Assembly: GCF_029076695.1 (NCBI RefSeq)
Contig: NZ_JARFIK010000001.1
Location: 744,001-808,000 of the forward strand
Length of the DNA stretch: 64,000 nucleotides
DNA from: Adlercreutzia equolifaciens
Lineage (GTDB): Bacteria; Actinomycetota; Coriobacteriia; Coriobacteriales; Eggerthellaceae
Direction: 5' to 3'
Part shown: positions 1 through 7,449 of the stretch, in pieces
Position numbering within the stretch: position 1 is the stretch's first letter
How the letters are laid out: every line of letters begins with the position of its first letter
Program-made: the position numbers and the translations under genes
The notes under the pieces: model-generated
The model's database searches: none
The model's input: the letters and a program-made list of their open reading frames with translations, nothing else
Told to the model about the DNA's origin: nothing

Positions 1-63
1 CCACAGGCACACCGAACCTATGACTGGTGCAACAAAGTGCGCTACGGATTTGTTCACGAGTGA
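1..63 (+). CDS. Possible C-terminal end of an upstream gene (partial)
   Basis: Frame 1 is open from the window edge for 20 codons and stops at TGA 61-63; the last residues read RTYDWCNKVRYGFVHE. A hairpin followed by a T-rich stretch lies about 50 bases further on, as expected after a gene end. Twenty codons cannot identify a family, and frame 2 is also open across this stretch, so this is only a candidate fragment. Confidence 0.25.
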   Translation, partial: PQAHRTYDWCNKVRYGFVHE

Positions 64-109
64 CCCCTTCGCCCATATCTTTGACGGCCATTATACCGTC
101 GTGGCGACG

Positions 110-136
110 AAACCGCGGGATTCTCGCGGTTTGTTT
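110..136 (+). terminator. Hairpin with T-rich tail
   Basis: AAACCGCG (110-117) pairs exactly with CGCGGTTT (125-132) around a 7-base loop, followed by TTGTTTC. It would end transcription coming from the left edge before the flavoprotein gene. Confidence 0.55.
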
Positions 137-147
137 CGGCTCTATGG

Positions 148-207
148 CATCATCGAAAGTCTATGATAAGTGGCTTTGAACGGGGAAATCAGTGGCTTTC
201 GATGATG
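148..207. promoter_or_regulatory. 12-bp inverted repeat upstream of the flavoprotein gene
   Basis: CATCATCGAAAG (148-159) is repeated as its exact reverse complement at 196-207, with 36 bases between. Between the arms an AGTGGCTTT direct repeat also occurs (178-186 and 191-199). The element ends about 73 bases before the start codon at 281, so it could be an operator for a two-site regulator or a leader hairpin. I cannot tell which. Confidence 0.5.
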
Positions 208-280
208 TACGAGAAAGCCGGCCCCCATATTCTTCGGTGCGTTGCAAAACAACATCGCTCGTAACCGGAGGAGGAAGTTT

Positions 281-1900
281 ATGAAAACTGCTATGAATCG
301 CCGAGCCTTTTTGAAGGGTGCCGCTGTCTCGGGCATTGCTGCTGCGGCGCTAGGCCTGACCGCGTGTGCGCCCCAAACGAAGATGACGTCCGACGCGTCC
401 GATCTGGCAAAGACGGGGGAGGCTGCGGGTCCTTCCGTTCCCGATACTATTGCGGAAACCGTGTCGGTCGACCTGTTGATTGTGGGCGGCGGCATGTCGG
501 GTCTCGCCGCAGCGGTCGAGGCCGGCGACCAAGGTCTGAGCACGCTTGTTATTGAGGCCACTGGCGAGCTGGGCGGTAACGGCATGGGCGTTGAGGGACT
601 GCTGGGCGTCGGGTCGAGTTTGCAGAAGGAGCAGAACATCGAAATCGAGCCTGCCGCTGTTATCCGCTCAGAGCTCGATTACACCCATGGTCGCAACGAT
701 GCTCTGCGCTGGATGGATCTCATCCAGAATTCCGGCCAGAACGTCGATTGGCTGGTGGATCATGGCGTTGCCTTGTCGGGCCAGGTCGATGGCTATATGG
801 AGGGCGGCGAGTATCCCACCTTCCATTGGTTCGAGGGCGGCTTCGCTAAGACGGGCTACATCAATCAGATGCACGATGCCGCGGAGGCTGCGGGCGTGCA
901 GTTCCGTATGAACACGAAAGGCACCGACCTGGTGTTCGAGGATGGCGTGGTTAAGGGCGCTTATGCCGAAAACGAGGCCGGCGAGGCCCTGAAGATCGAG
1001 GCCAAGGCGGTCATTCTGGCCACGGGAGGCTTCGGCGGCAATCCCGATTATCTGGTGAGCCGTGGCTACAACCCCGACGACCTGTTCTCCTTTGGTGCGC
1101 CGAACCACGACGGTGATGGTTTCCGCATGGCGCTTTCCGTGGGCGCAGGCGATCGCAGCCAGAATTTCTGCGCCCTCGAGAACTTCTCGTTCCGCGGTAT
1201 TACGTCCCACGACGAGCTTTTCATGTGGCTCAATTCCATCATCGCCACGTTGTACACGCCTACGGTTATGTGGGTCAACCAAAACGGCGAGCGCTATGTG
1301 TTCGAGGATTGTGGTGCCGCCAATTACCATGCGACCATGACGCCTAGCTTCAACCAGGAGTTCACCTGCTGCATTTTCGATCGTGGCATCTTCGAGGAAA
1401 ACGTGCGCGTGCAATGCCCTTACCTCGATTTCGAGGAAGGTGTGGCTCATTTGGACGAGTACGTAGCCGAACACGAGGATACGGATATCGTCGTGGCGGA
1501 TACCTTCGAGGAGCTGGCGAGTAAGGCCGCGCAGGTCTTCGGTCTGGACGAGCAAACGCTGCTTACGAACCTTAATCGCTACAACGAACTGTGCAAAGCC
1601 GGCCATGATGCCGACTTCGGCAAGGCAGCCGAGTTCATGAAGCCCTTCACCAACCCGCCCTTCTACCTGGGTCGGTTGACTCAGGGCGTAGCTGTGGCCA
1701 TTGGCGGTATTCACACAAGCCGCAACATGGAAGTGCTGACGGAAGAGGATGAGCCCATCCCCGGCCTCTATTCCTGCGGCGTCGACGGTGTGGAGTTGTA
1801 CCGCAACATCTACACCATCAACATCGGTGGCTCCTGCAACGCCAACAACGTAAACTCCGGCCGTATCGCCGTGCGCAACGCCAAGGAGTACATGGCCTAA
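281..1900 (+). CDS. Tat-exported FAD-dependent fumarate-reductase-type flavoprotein
   Basis: Predicted FAD_binding_2 oxidoreductase (539 aa), the family of fumarate/urocanate reductase flavoproteins found in many substrate-specific copies in Eggerthellaceae. The start at ATG 281 is chosen for the GGAGGAGG Shine-Dalgarno just before it; an in-frame TTG at 242 has none. The N-terminus has NRRAFLKG, a twin-arginine signal, then ALGLTAC, which also fits a lipobox, so the protein probably sits outside the membrane. The dinucleotide fold GGGMSGLAAA and the late GIHTSRNMEVL / CGVDGVELY / GGSCNANN segments near the end bind FAD in this family. No cytochrome domain is fused, so electrons must come from another protein. 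The substrate is unknown; it is a plausible terminal reductase. Confidence 0.85.
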   Translation: MKTAMNRRAFLKGAAVSGIAAAALGLTACAPQTKMTSDASDLAKTGEAAGPSVPDTIAETVSVDLLIVGGGMSGLAAAVEAGDQGLSTLVIEATGELGGNGMGVEGLLGVGSSLQKEQNIEIEPAAVIRSELDYTHGRNDALRWMDLIQNSGQNVDWLVDHGVALSGQVDGYMEGGEYPTFHWFEGGFAKTGYINQMHDAAEAAGVQFRMNTKGTDLVFEDGVVKGAYAENEAGEALKIEAKAVILATGGFGGNPDYLVSRGYNPDDLFSFGAPNHDGDGFRMALSVGAGDRSQNFCALENFSFRGITSHDELFMWLNSIIATLYTPTVMWVNQNGERYVFEDCGAANYHATMTPSFNQEFTCCIFDRGIFEENVRVQCPYLDFEEGVAHLDEYVAEHEDTDIVVADTFEELASKAAQVFGLDEQTLLTNLNRYNELCKAGHDADFGKAAEFMKPFTNPPFYLGRLTQGVAVAIGGIHTSRNMEVLTEEDEPIPGLYSCGVDGVELYRNIYTINIGGSCNANNVNSGRIAVRNAKEYMA

Positions 1901-1946
1901 GCCCCGTCGCGTACGTCGATCGATCCTCCGCCCTCCCTTCCGGTTC

Positions 1947-1980
1947 GGCCCTGCTCGCGCTTTATGCCACGAGCGGGGCC
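1947..1980 (+). terminator. Hairpin after the flavoprotein gene
   Basis: GGCCCTGCTCG (1947-1957) pairs with CGAGCGGGGCC (1970-1980) with one wobble pair. There is no T-tract, so intrinsic termination is uncertain. The remainder of 1901-2105 shows nothing else. Confidence 0.4.
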
Positions 1981-2105
1981 GCCCGTGATTTGGTGGACTG
2001 CCCGTGGACCGCTTGAGGCTATCGAGAACGCATAGCTTCCCTCGGGAGGCGGCAATTTCGATGGAAGGGAAGGGCGCTTTTGGTTTTGGCTGTTCAGGTT
2101 GCGCG

Positions 2106-2719
2106 TTAGTTCGGCGCTGAGGCGGTGCTCTCGTTGCCGATGACTTCGCTATCGCCTTCGGGAAGGAGGGAGAGCGGCTCGCATGGACGATCTTCGACGA
2201 GCTTCCATGTGTCGCCCTCTTTCTCGTAGACGAACACGTGATGTTCAGCGCCTCCTTCGTCGTGGCCGTCCTTGATGTGCAGCTTGTACTCGACATTTGC
2301 TCCTACATACAATCGTCCGTCATCACTCAGGACTTGAACGTCGGGGTGAACGAGGGCCTCAGCCCGATCGTAGACAACTTCGGGCGCTAGGGTGTCGCGC
2401 CATGCCCTCAGCTGTTTGCTCAGTTTTTCTTGCTGGGCTGGGTCGGGCGCTAAGGTTTGCGCCTGATGCAGTGCGTCTTCGTCGAAGCTCGCGTCGCCGG
2501 TTACTAGGAGGTTTGCTAAGCTTTCGAGGTAGGGAATGGTGGCGCCCTTAATGTTGTCGGCGGGTACTTCTGCCGACTCTCCTTCGGGGAGCTGGGCGCC
2601 GTAAAGGTGATCCGTGTCCAAGGGCGAATAGCTTGGCGGATCGGCCTCCGCACATCCCCAAGGGTAATGCAAAGGGCTGCGGCAAAAAGAAAACTGAGTA
2701 CTTTGAGTGATCGGGCCAT
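2106..2719 (-). pseudogene. Small lipoprotein gene with a one-base frameshift in its signal region
   Basis: Reading leftward from ATG 2719 (preceded by AGGGGGT as ribosome site) gives MARSLKVLSFLFAAALCITLG, a lipoprotein signal peptide that then runs into nonsense. The sensible mature sequence, beginning CAEADPPSYSPLDTD, continues in another frame down to the stop at 2106. The break falls at a run of four G on this strand (plus strand 2656-2659); five G would give ITLGGCAEAD, a perfect lipobox. The downstream part (about 186 aa, acidic, ending in a HHVFVYEKEGDTWKLVEDRP segment) looks intact. It is either a recent mutation, phase variation at the G-run, or a sequencing error. The function is unknown; the WKLVEDRP segment resembles small SnoaL/NTF2-like folds only loosely. 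Confidence 0.6.
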
Positions 2720-2768
2720 TGCGGTTACCCCCTGTTTAAGGTTGGTTTTGTTGGCGTGTGCTCGTGTC

Positions 2769-3683
2769 CTACGACCACAGCCGTACTTCGGGCTCCAGCG
2801 CTACGCCGCTGTCGGCGAGTACGCGGGCCTGCACCTCGGCGATGAGGCCGAGCACGTCGGCGGCGGTGGCGTTGCCAGTGTTCACCACGAAACCAGCATG
2901 CTTGGTAGATACCTGGGCGTCTCCTACGGAGAATCCCTGGAGCCCGGCGTCCTGGATAAGCTTGCCGGCGAAGTAGCCCTCGGGGCGCTTGAAGGTGGAG
3001 CCGGCGCTGGGCATCTCCAGCGGCTGCTTCTCTTCGCGGCGCTGGGTGAGGTCGGCCATGCGCGCGGCAATGGCCTCGGAAGCGTCGGGGCGCAGCTGCA
3101 GCGTGGCGGACAGCACCACCATGCCCTCGTGCATCATGCGACTGGTGCGGTAGCCCCAAGCCGCTTCGGGGGCTGTCAGGGTGACGGACTCGCCTTCGAC
3201 CGTCAGGCAGCGCACCTCCACGGCCACATCGGAAAACTGTCCCTCGTAGGCGCCGGCGTTCATGATGGCCGCACCGCCGATGGTGCCGGGAATGCCGCAG
3301 GCGAACTCGTAGCCCGCCAGGCCCGCATCGCGCGCAGCAGCGGCCACGGCTTCGTTGGTGGCTCCGGCCTGGGCGCGCATCAGGCCGCCCGGCAGTACCT
3401 CCACGGCAGCGAAGTTGTCGGCCAGCTTCAAGGTGACGCCGGGCAGTCCCTCGTCGGGAGCCAGCACATTGGAGCCCGCGCCTAAAATGCGCAGCGGTAC
3501 GCCGGCTTCGCGGCAAGCATCCACGACGGCGGCCACCTCGTCTTCAGTGCGCGGCCGTACGAGCCATTGGGCGGGGCCGCCAATGCGGAAGGTGGTATGG
3601 GCGGCCAGCGGCTCTTCGGTTAGCACGGCATTGTCTCCGACGAGGGAGCGCAGGTGGGCGGTGAAGGATGCGGCGTCGATCAT
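2769..3683 (-). CDS. murB: UDP-N-acetylenolpyruvoylglucosamine reductase
   Basis: MurB reduces UDP-GlcNAc-enolpyruvate to UDP-MurNAc with NADPH and FAD in the cytoplasm, the second committed step of peptidoglycan synthesis. The 304-aa protein shows the family signatures HTTFRIGGPAQ (FAD-binding start), LGAGSNVL, GYEFACGIPGTIGGAAIMNAGAY, the SAGSTFKRP motif with the catalytic serine region, and HAGFVVN near the end. The length suits type II MurB. The start is ATG 3683, with AAAGGA 7 bases upstream; an in-frame extension to 3749 lacks a ribosome site. It is divergent from the potassium transporter operon. Confidence 0.95.
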   Translation of the reverse strand: MIDAASFTAHLRSLVGDNAVLTEEPLAAHTTFRIGGPAQWLVRPRTEDEVAAVVDACREAGVPLRILGAGSNVLAPDEGLPGVTLKLADNFAAVEVLPGGLMRAQAGATNEAVAAAARDAGLAGYEFACGIPGTIGGAAIMNAGAYEGQFSDVAVEVRCLTVEGESVTLTAPEAAWGYRTSRMMHEGMVVLSATLQLRPDASEAIAARMADLTQRREEKQPLEMPSAGSTFKRPEGYFAGKLIQDAGLQGFSVGDAQVSTKHAGFVVNTGNATAADVLGLIAEVQARVLADSGVALEPEVRLWS

Positions 3684-3812
3684 AGGGGTCCTTTCCGACG
3701 ATGAACGACCTTCAGCATACCAAGAGGGTAACCGTTGGTGACCTGGCACGGGGGATGTACTAGAATACCCCCATGACTTTTTTGCTCACATATGCGGTGG
3801 GGGGCGGTAGCC

Positions 3813-3944
3813 ATGGCGCGCTTGCACCCTGATCTGCGGCCCGTTTCGCCCGCGGCTTCCATTGCACTCATGCTGCTGGCCATTGTCAGCTTCCTCATTG
3901 CCCTGTGGATCATTATGGCCCTCGTGCGTATTGTGTTCGGGTAG
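3813..3944 (+). CDS. 43-aa single-pass membrane peptide upstream of trkH
   Basis: ATG 3813, preceded by a G-rich ribosome site (GGTGGGGGGCGG), encodes 43 residues: a short basic N-terminus (MARLHPDLRP) and one long hydrophobic helix (ASIALMLLAIVSFLIALWII). It ends 12 bases before trkH, so the two are almost certainly cotranscribed. Its size and place recall KdpF, the 29-aa stabilising subunit of the Kdp potassium pump, but I see no sequence match; a role as accessory subunit of the K+ transporter is inference. An in-frame ATG at 3792 would add seven residues. Confidence 0.6.
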   Translation: MARLHPDLRPVSPAASIALMLLAIVSFLIALWIIMALVRIVFG

Positions 3945-3956
3945 GCGGCGCGTAGT

Positions 3957-5495
3957 ATGTGGCAGCGATTTACGCTCTATGACCTGCGTGTTGTCGGTCA
4001 TTACCTGGGAACCCTCATCCTGTTCTTCGCGGTGCTCATGGTGGTACCCTTGGTTACGGCGCTCATCTTTCAGGAATGGGAGCCGGCAGCCCGCTACTTG
4101 CTGGCTATTGGCATTACCATGGTGGCCGGCTGCAGCCTGCGCTTTCTGCGCATCGAGCCCGGGCGCCTCAGTCGCCGCCAGGCCCTGGCGGTTACGGGCT
4201 TCGCCTGGGTGGTGCTGGCCCTGTTCGCCTCCATCCCCCTGTACTTCTCGGGGCACTACGTCACGTATCTGGACGCCCTCTTCGACGGCGTGTCCGGTCT
4301 GACGACCACCGGCGCCAGTCTGGTGGTCGACCTCGACCATCTGTCCTATGCCGACAACATGTTCCGCTTCGCCATGCATTTCCTGGGCGGCTTGGGCTTG
4401 ATTGTGGTGGCCCTGTCCTTCGGCCTGTTCGGCAAGGGCGGCGGCGCCTCGCTGTTCACCTCCGAGGGCCGCAGCGAGCACGTGGTGCCCAACGTGGTGC
4501 AAACGACTCAGTTCATTGCTCGCATCACCGTCATCGTAGTGGCGCTGGCCACCATTGTCATCACGGGCATTTGCCTGGTCATGGGCATGGAGCCGGCCCG
4601 TGCGTTCCTCAACGCCCTGTGGGTTTCCATCTCGGGCTTCGTCACCGGCGGCTTCACCCCCATGCAGCTGTCCATCATGTACTACCATTCCTTCCCGCTG
4701 GAGTTCATTCTCATGGTGCTCATGATCTTGGGCTCCATCAGCTTCGTGGTCCATGCCGAAGTGTGGAAGGGGCGTCCCTCGGCCTTCTTCAAAGACTTTG
4801 AGACGAAGACCATGGTCTTCTGGATTGCAGTTATGACCTTGGTGTTCACCGCGTCCATGGCCTCGAGCACCTTGTTCTCCGACATGCTGGCCCTGTTGCG
4901 GCGCGGCCTGTTCATGGTCATTTCCGCCTTCACCACCACGGGCTTCCAGGTGGTCACGGTCAACCAGCTCACCACGGCCACGGCCTTCACTACGGGGGCG
5001 TTTTTGACCTTGGCCTTCATTATGGCCGTGGGTGGCGGTGCCGGGTCTACGGCCGGTGGTATCAAGTTCTCGCGCATGGGCATCATCTTCAAATCCATGG
5101 TATCCACGGTGAAGGAGGCCCTGGCCCCGGACTCTGCCCGCGTGGTGGTGGCCTACAACCACCTGGGACGCCGCACGCTTACGCCTGAAGTGGTGAAAGA
5201 GGCCATGACGGTGTTCATCCTCTTCGTGGTCACCTACGTTATCGGCACGCTGGTGGGCATCGCCCATGGGTTCGAGGCCACCGAGGCCATCTTCGAATCC
5301 GTGGCCATGACCTCCAACGGCGGCATTATCACCGGTCTTGCCACGCCGGGCATGGCCCCCACCTTGGAGCTGTTCTATATCCTGCAGATGTGGGCCGGCC
5401 GTCTGGAGTTCGTCACGCTGCTGGCGCTTATCGTGGAGGTGGGCGCCTCGCTTCTGCCGCGTCGCGCACCTCAGTCGGACAAGAGGCGCTCATGA
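3957..5495 (+). CDS. trkH: TrkH/KtrB-type potassium uptake protein
   Basis: Integral membrane K+ channel-like subunit (512 aa) of the Trk/Ktr superfamily, made of four membrane-pore-membrane repeats. The four pore loops can be seen: GLTTTGAS, ISGFVTGGF, FTTTGFQ and MTSNGGII, with the filter glycines in place, and GGGAGSTAGGIK typical of the third repeat region. The gating partner, a TrkA/KtrA RCK protein, is not in this window. The start at ATG 3957 follows the 43-aa peptide gene. Its TGA overlaps the next ATG (ATGA at 5492), so it is translationally coupled to the secreted protein downstream. Confidence 0.9.
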   Translation: MWQRFTLYDLRVVGHYLGTLILFFAVLMVVPLVTALIFQEWEPAARYLLAIGITMVAGCSLRFLRIEPGRLSRRQALAVTGFAWVVLALFASIPLYFSGHYVTYLDALFDGVSGLTTTGASLVVDLDHLSYADNMFRFAMHFLGGLGLIVVALSFGLFGKGGGASLFTSEGRSEHVVPNVVQTTQFIARITVIVVALATIVITGICLVMGMEPARAFLNALWVSISGFVTGGFTPMQLSIMYYHSFPLEFILMVLMILGSISFVVHAEVWKGRPSAFFKDFETKTMVFWIAVMTLVFTASMASSTLFSDMLALLRRGLFMVISAFTTTGFQVVTVNQLTTATAFTTGAFLTLAFIMAVGGGAGSTAGGIKFSRMGIIFKSMVSTVKEALAPDSARVVVAYNHLGRRTLTPEVVKEAMTVFILFVVTYVIGTLVGIAHGFEATEAIFESVAMTSNGGIITGLATPGMAPTLELFYILQMWAGRLEFVTLLALIVEVGASLLPRRAPQSDKRRS

Positions 5496-6340
5496 GCCGG
5501 GGACGCATGACGCGGCGATGGGGCCTGTTGGCTGTGGTGCTGGTGGGGGCGCTCACGCTGGGTGCTGGCCTGCCTGGCGCTTGGGGCGCGAACTTGGACA
5601 ACCCCGACGTGCCCACCGACGACACAGGTGTCGTGACGCCCGCCCAGGATGACAACGCCGAAAAGCAAGATGAGCCCGCGTCGAGCGCCGAGGGCGAAAC
5701 GCCAAACCGCGTGGCGCCGCAGGAGGGCGAAGAGCTCGAGCTTCCTGTCGAAGGTGCCGAGGGCGCAGAGTCGGAAGCGTCTGGTGATGCCGTGGCGGGA
5801 ACCCAGGCGCCGGCGTTCGTGACCGATCCGGTCTTTGGCACCGAGCGCAATCCGAACAACCTGGTGAACCCCCAGCAAAAACCAGATAGCTCGTTTATCT
5901 ACGACACCTCCATCTCGGCGCTGCAGGAAGCCGACGCCTACCTGAACGATCAGACGGTGCAGGTGGTGGGCGAAGTCGTGGGCGACCGCTTGAAGGCCGA
6001 GTTCGATCCGGGCTATTGCTGGATTGTGTTGCAGTCCAACGAGGAGAACTACGCCGAGATTCCCGTGTTCATCACCGAGGAGTTTACTGAGCTGGTGGAC
6101 ACCTACGGCTCCTACGGCCGCAAGGGGACCACCCTGCAGACGCGCGGCACCTTCCACTTGGCGTGCCCGGAGCATGAGGGCCTGACCGATCTTCACGCCG
6201 ACACGGTCAGCGTCGTGGAAAAGGGCTCCATCACCGAGCAGGTTCTCGACCCGAACGCGTTTATCCCCGGGGGCATCCTGGTGGTGGTAGGCGGTCTCAT
6301 GATCATTGTGTTCCATCGCATGAGGGAGGGCCAACGGTAA
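5492..6340 (+). CDS. Secreted, C-terminally membrane-anchored protein with OB-fold-like domain
   Basis: 282 aa. The N-terminus RRWGLLAVVLVGALTLGAGLPGAWG is a cleavable signal peptide; residues 30-110 are acidic, Gln/Pro-rich linker; a folded domain follows (QTVQVVGEVVGDRLK, YCWIVLQS, TTLQTRGTFHLACPEH), whose alternation and G-x-V-x-G start suggest an OB-fold; the C-terminus has one membrane helix (GGILVVVGGLMIIVF) and a basic tail inside. The gene overlaps trkH by ATGA and rsgA by TAATG, so it is in the middle of one operon. The function is unknown. Position suggests an extracytoplasmic partner of the potassium transporter, but nothing in the sequence proves it. Confidence 0.7.
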   Translation: MSRGRMTRRWGLLAVVLVGALTLGAGLPGAWGANLDNPDVPTDDTGVVTPAQDDNAEKQDEPASSAEGETPNRVAPQEGEELELPVEGAEGAESEASGDAVAGTQAPAFVTDPVFGTERNPNNLVNPQQKPDSSFIYDTSISALQEADAYLNDQTVQVVGEVVGDRLKAEFDPGYCWIVLQSNEENYAEIPVFITEEFTELVDTYGSYGRKGTTLQTRGTFHLACPEHEGLTDLHADTVSVVEKGSITEQVLDPNAFIPGGILVVVGGLMIIVFHRMREGQR

Positions 6341-7356
6341 TGACGGAAGAATGGCGCGCTGGCGAGGTCATCAAGCTGGACCGCGGCTACCCCCTTGTTC
6401 GCTTCGACGACGGCACCACGCTGCGGTGCGAGCATGCCACAGCCCTGGTGAAGGGTGAGGACCGGCGTGCTGTCATCGGCGATCGCGTGGAGGTATCGGT
6501 GCCGGATTCCCATGATAAGGGCGTCATCGAGTCCATTGCTCCGCGCACGCGCGAGTTCGTGCGCAAGGACCCGACGGAGCGCGCGCTGCCCCAGGTGCTG
6601 GCGGCCAACTTCGAGCGGGTCATTGTGGCGCAGCCGCTCTCCGAGGTGAACCTGCGGCGCCTTGAGCGCGAGTTGGTGCTTGCCTTTGAGACGGGCGCCC
6701 AGGTAACGGTGGTGCTTACCAAGGCCGATTTGGCCGAAGACGAAGAGGCCACAGCACGCTTGGTGGAGCGCGTGCAGGCGCTGGCCGGGCCCGACACCGC
6801 GGTGCTGGTGGTGTCGGAGCAGGACCCCTCCTCGGTGGAGGCGGTGCGCGCCCTGCTGGAGCCCGGCACCACCACGGTGCTCATCGGGCGCTCGGGGGTG
6901 GGGAAGTCCAGCCTGATCAACATGCTGGTAGGCTCGGCCATGCTCGAGGTGGGCTCGGTGCGCGAAACCGATGGCAAGGGGCGCCACACCACGGTCAGCC
7001 GTGAGATTGTCACGGTGCCCGGTGCCGGGCGTATTGTGGACATGCCCGGCGTGCGCGGCCTGGGCCTTTGGGATGCCGACAATGGCATCGAGGCCGCCTT
7101 TCCCGACATTGCCGCCCTGGCTGAGCAGTGCCGGTTCCGCGATTGCCAGCACGAGAAAGAGCCCGGATGCGCCGTGCGCGCCGCCGTAGAAGCGGGGGAG
7201 CTTTCCCCGGAGCGGCTGGCCTCCTATCTTGCCTTGAAGCAGGAGATGGCCGCCGTGAAAGAGCGGCGCGAGCAGGCGCGCCGCATGAGCAAAGAGTCGG
7301 TGCCTCCCAGCAAGCGCGGACGGAAGGGGGCCGCTGCGCGCAAGCGTCATCGCTAG
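6340..7356 (+). CDS. rsgA: Ribosome small subunit-dependent GTPase A
   Basis: RsgA is the circularly permuted GTPase that checks late maturation of the 30S subunit. 338 aa, in the family order: N-terminal OB domain (to about residue 75), permuted G domain with G4 TKAD before G1 GRSGVGKSS, the T-x-TT switch GRHTT, G3 DMPG, and the C-terminal zinc knuckle CRFRDCQHEKEPGC. The basic tail RGRKGAAARKRHR may aid rRNA binding. ATG 6340 overlaps the previous stop (TAATG). Confidence 0.95.
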   Translation: MTEEWRAGEVIKLDRGYPLVRFDDGTTLRCEHATALVKGEDRRAVIGDRVEVSVPDSHDKGVIESIAPRTREFVRKDPTERALPQVLAANFERVIVAQPLSEVNLRRLERELVLAFETGAQVTVVLTKADLAEDEEATARLVERVQALAGPDTAVLVVSEQDPSSVEAVRALLEPGTTTVLIGRSGVGKSSLINMLVGSAMLEVGSVRETDGKGRHTTVSREIVTVPGAGRIVDMPGVRGLGLWDADNGIEAAFPDIAALAEQCRFRDCQHEKEPGCAVRAAVEAGELSPERLASYLALKQEMAAVKERREQARRMSKESVPPSKRGRKGAAARKRHR

Positions 7357-7365
7357 GAGCTTCGT

Positions 7366-7401
7366 GACGGGCTGCCTGCAAATTCCGTGCAGGCTCCCGT
7401 C
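7366..7401 (+). terminator. Hairpin after rsgA
   Basis: GACGGG (7366-7371) pairs with CCCGTC (7396-7401), and inside it GCCTGCA pairs with TGCAGGC, leaving one internal mismatch. No T-run follows. A TACAAT -10-like hexamer at 7408-7413 lies directly after and probably starts the next transcript. Confidence 0.45.
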
Positions 7402-7449
7402 AACCGCTACAATAGGAATGTTCGAGATCAGATCCTCGAAAGGACATGC

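Noticed and set aside
668-2296. 542-codon open frame antisense to the flavoprotein gene
   Set aside because: Shadow frame: His/Val/Gly-rich translation without domains, while the plus frame is a clear flavoprotein.
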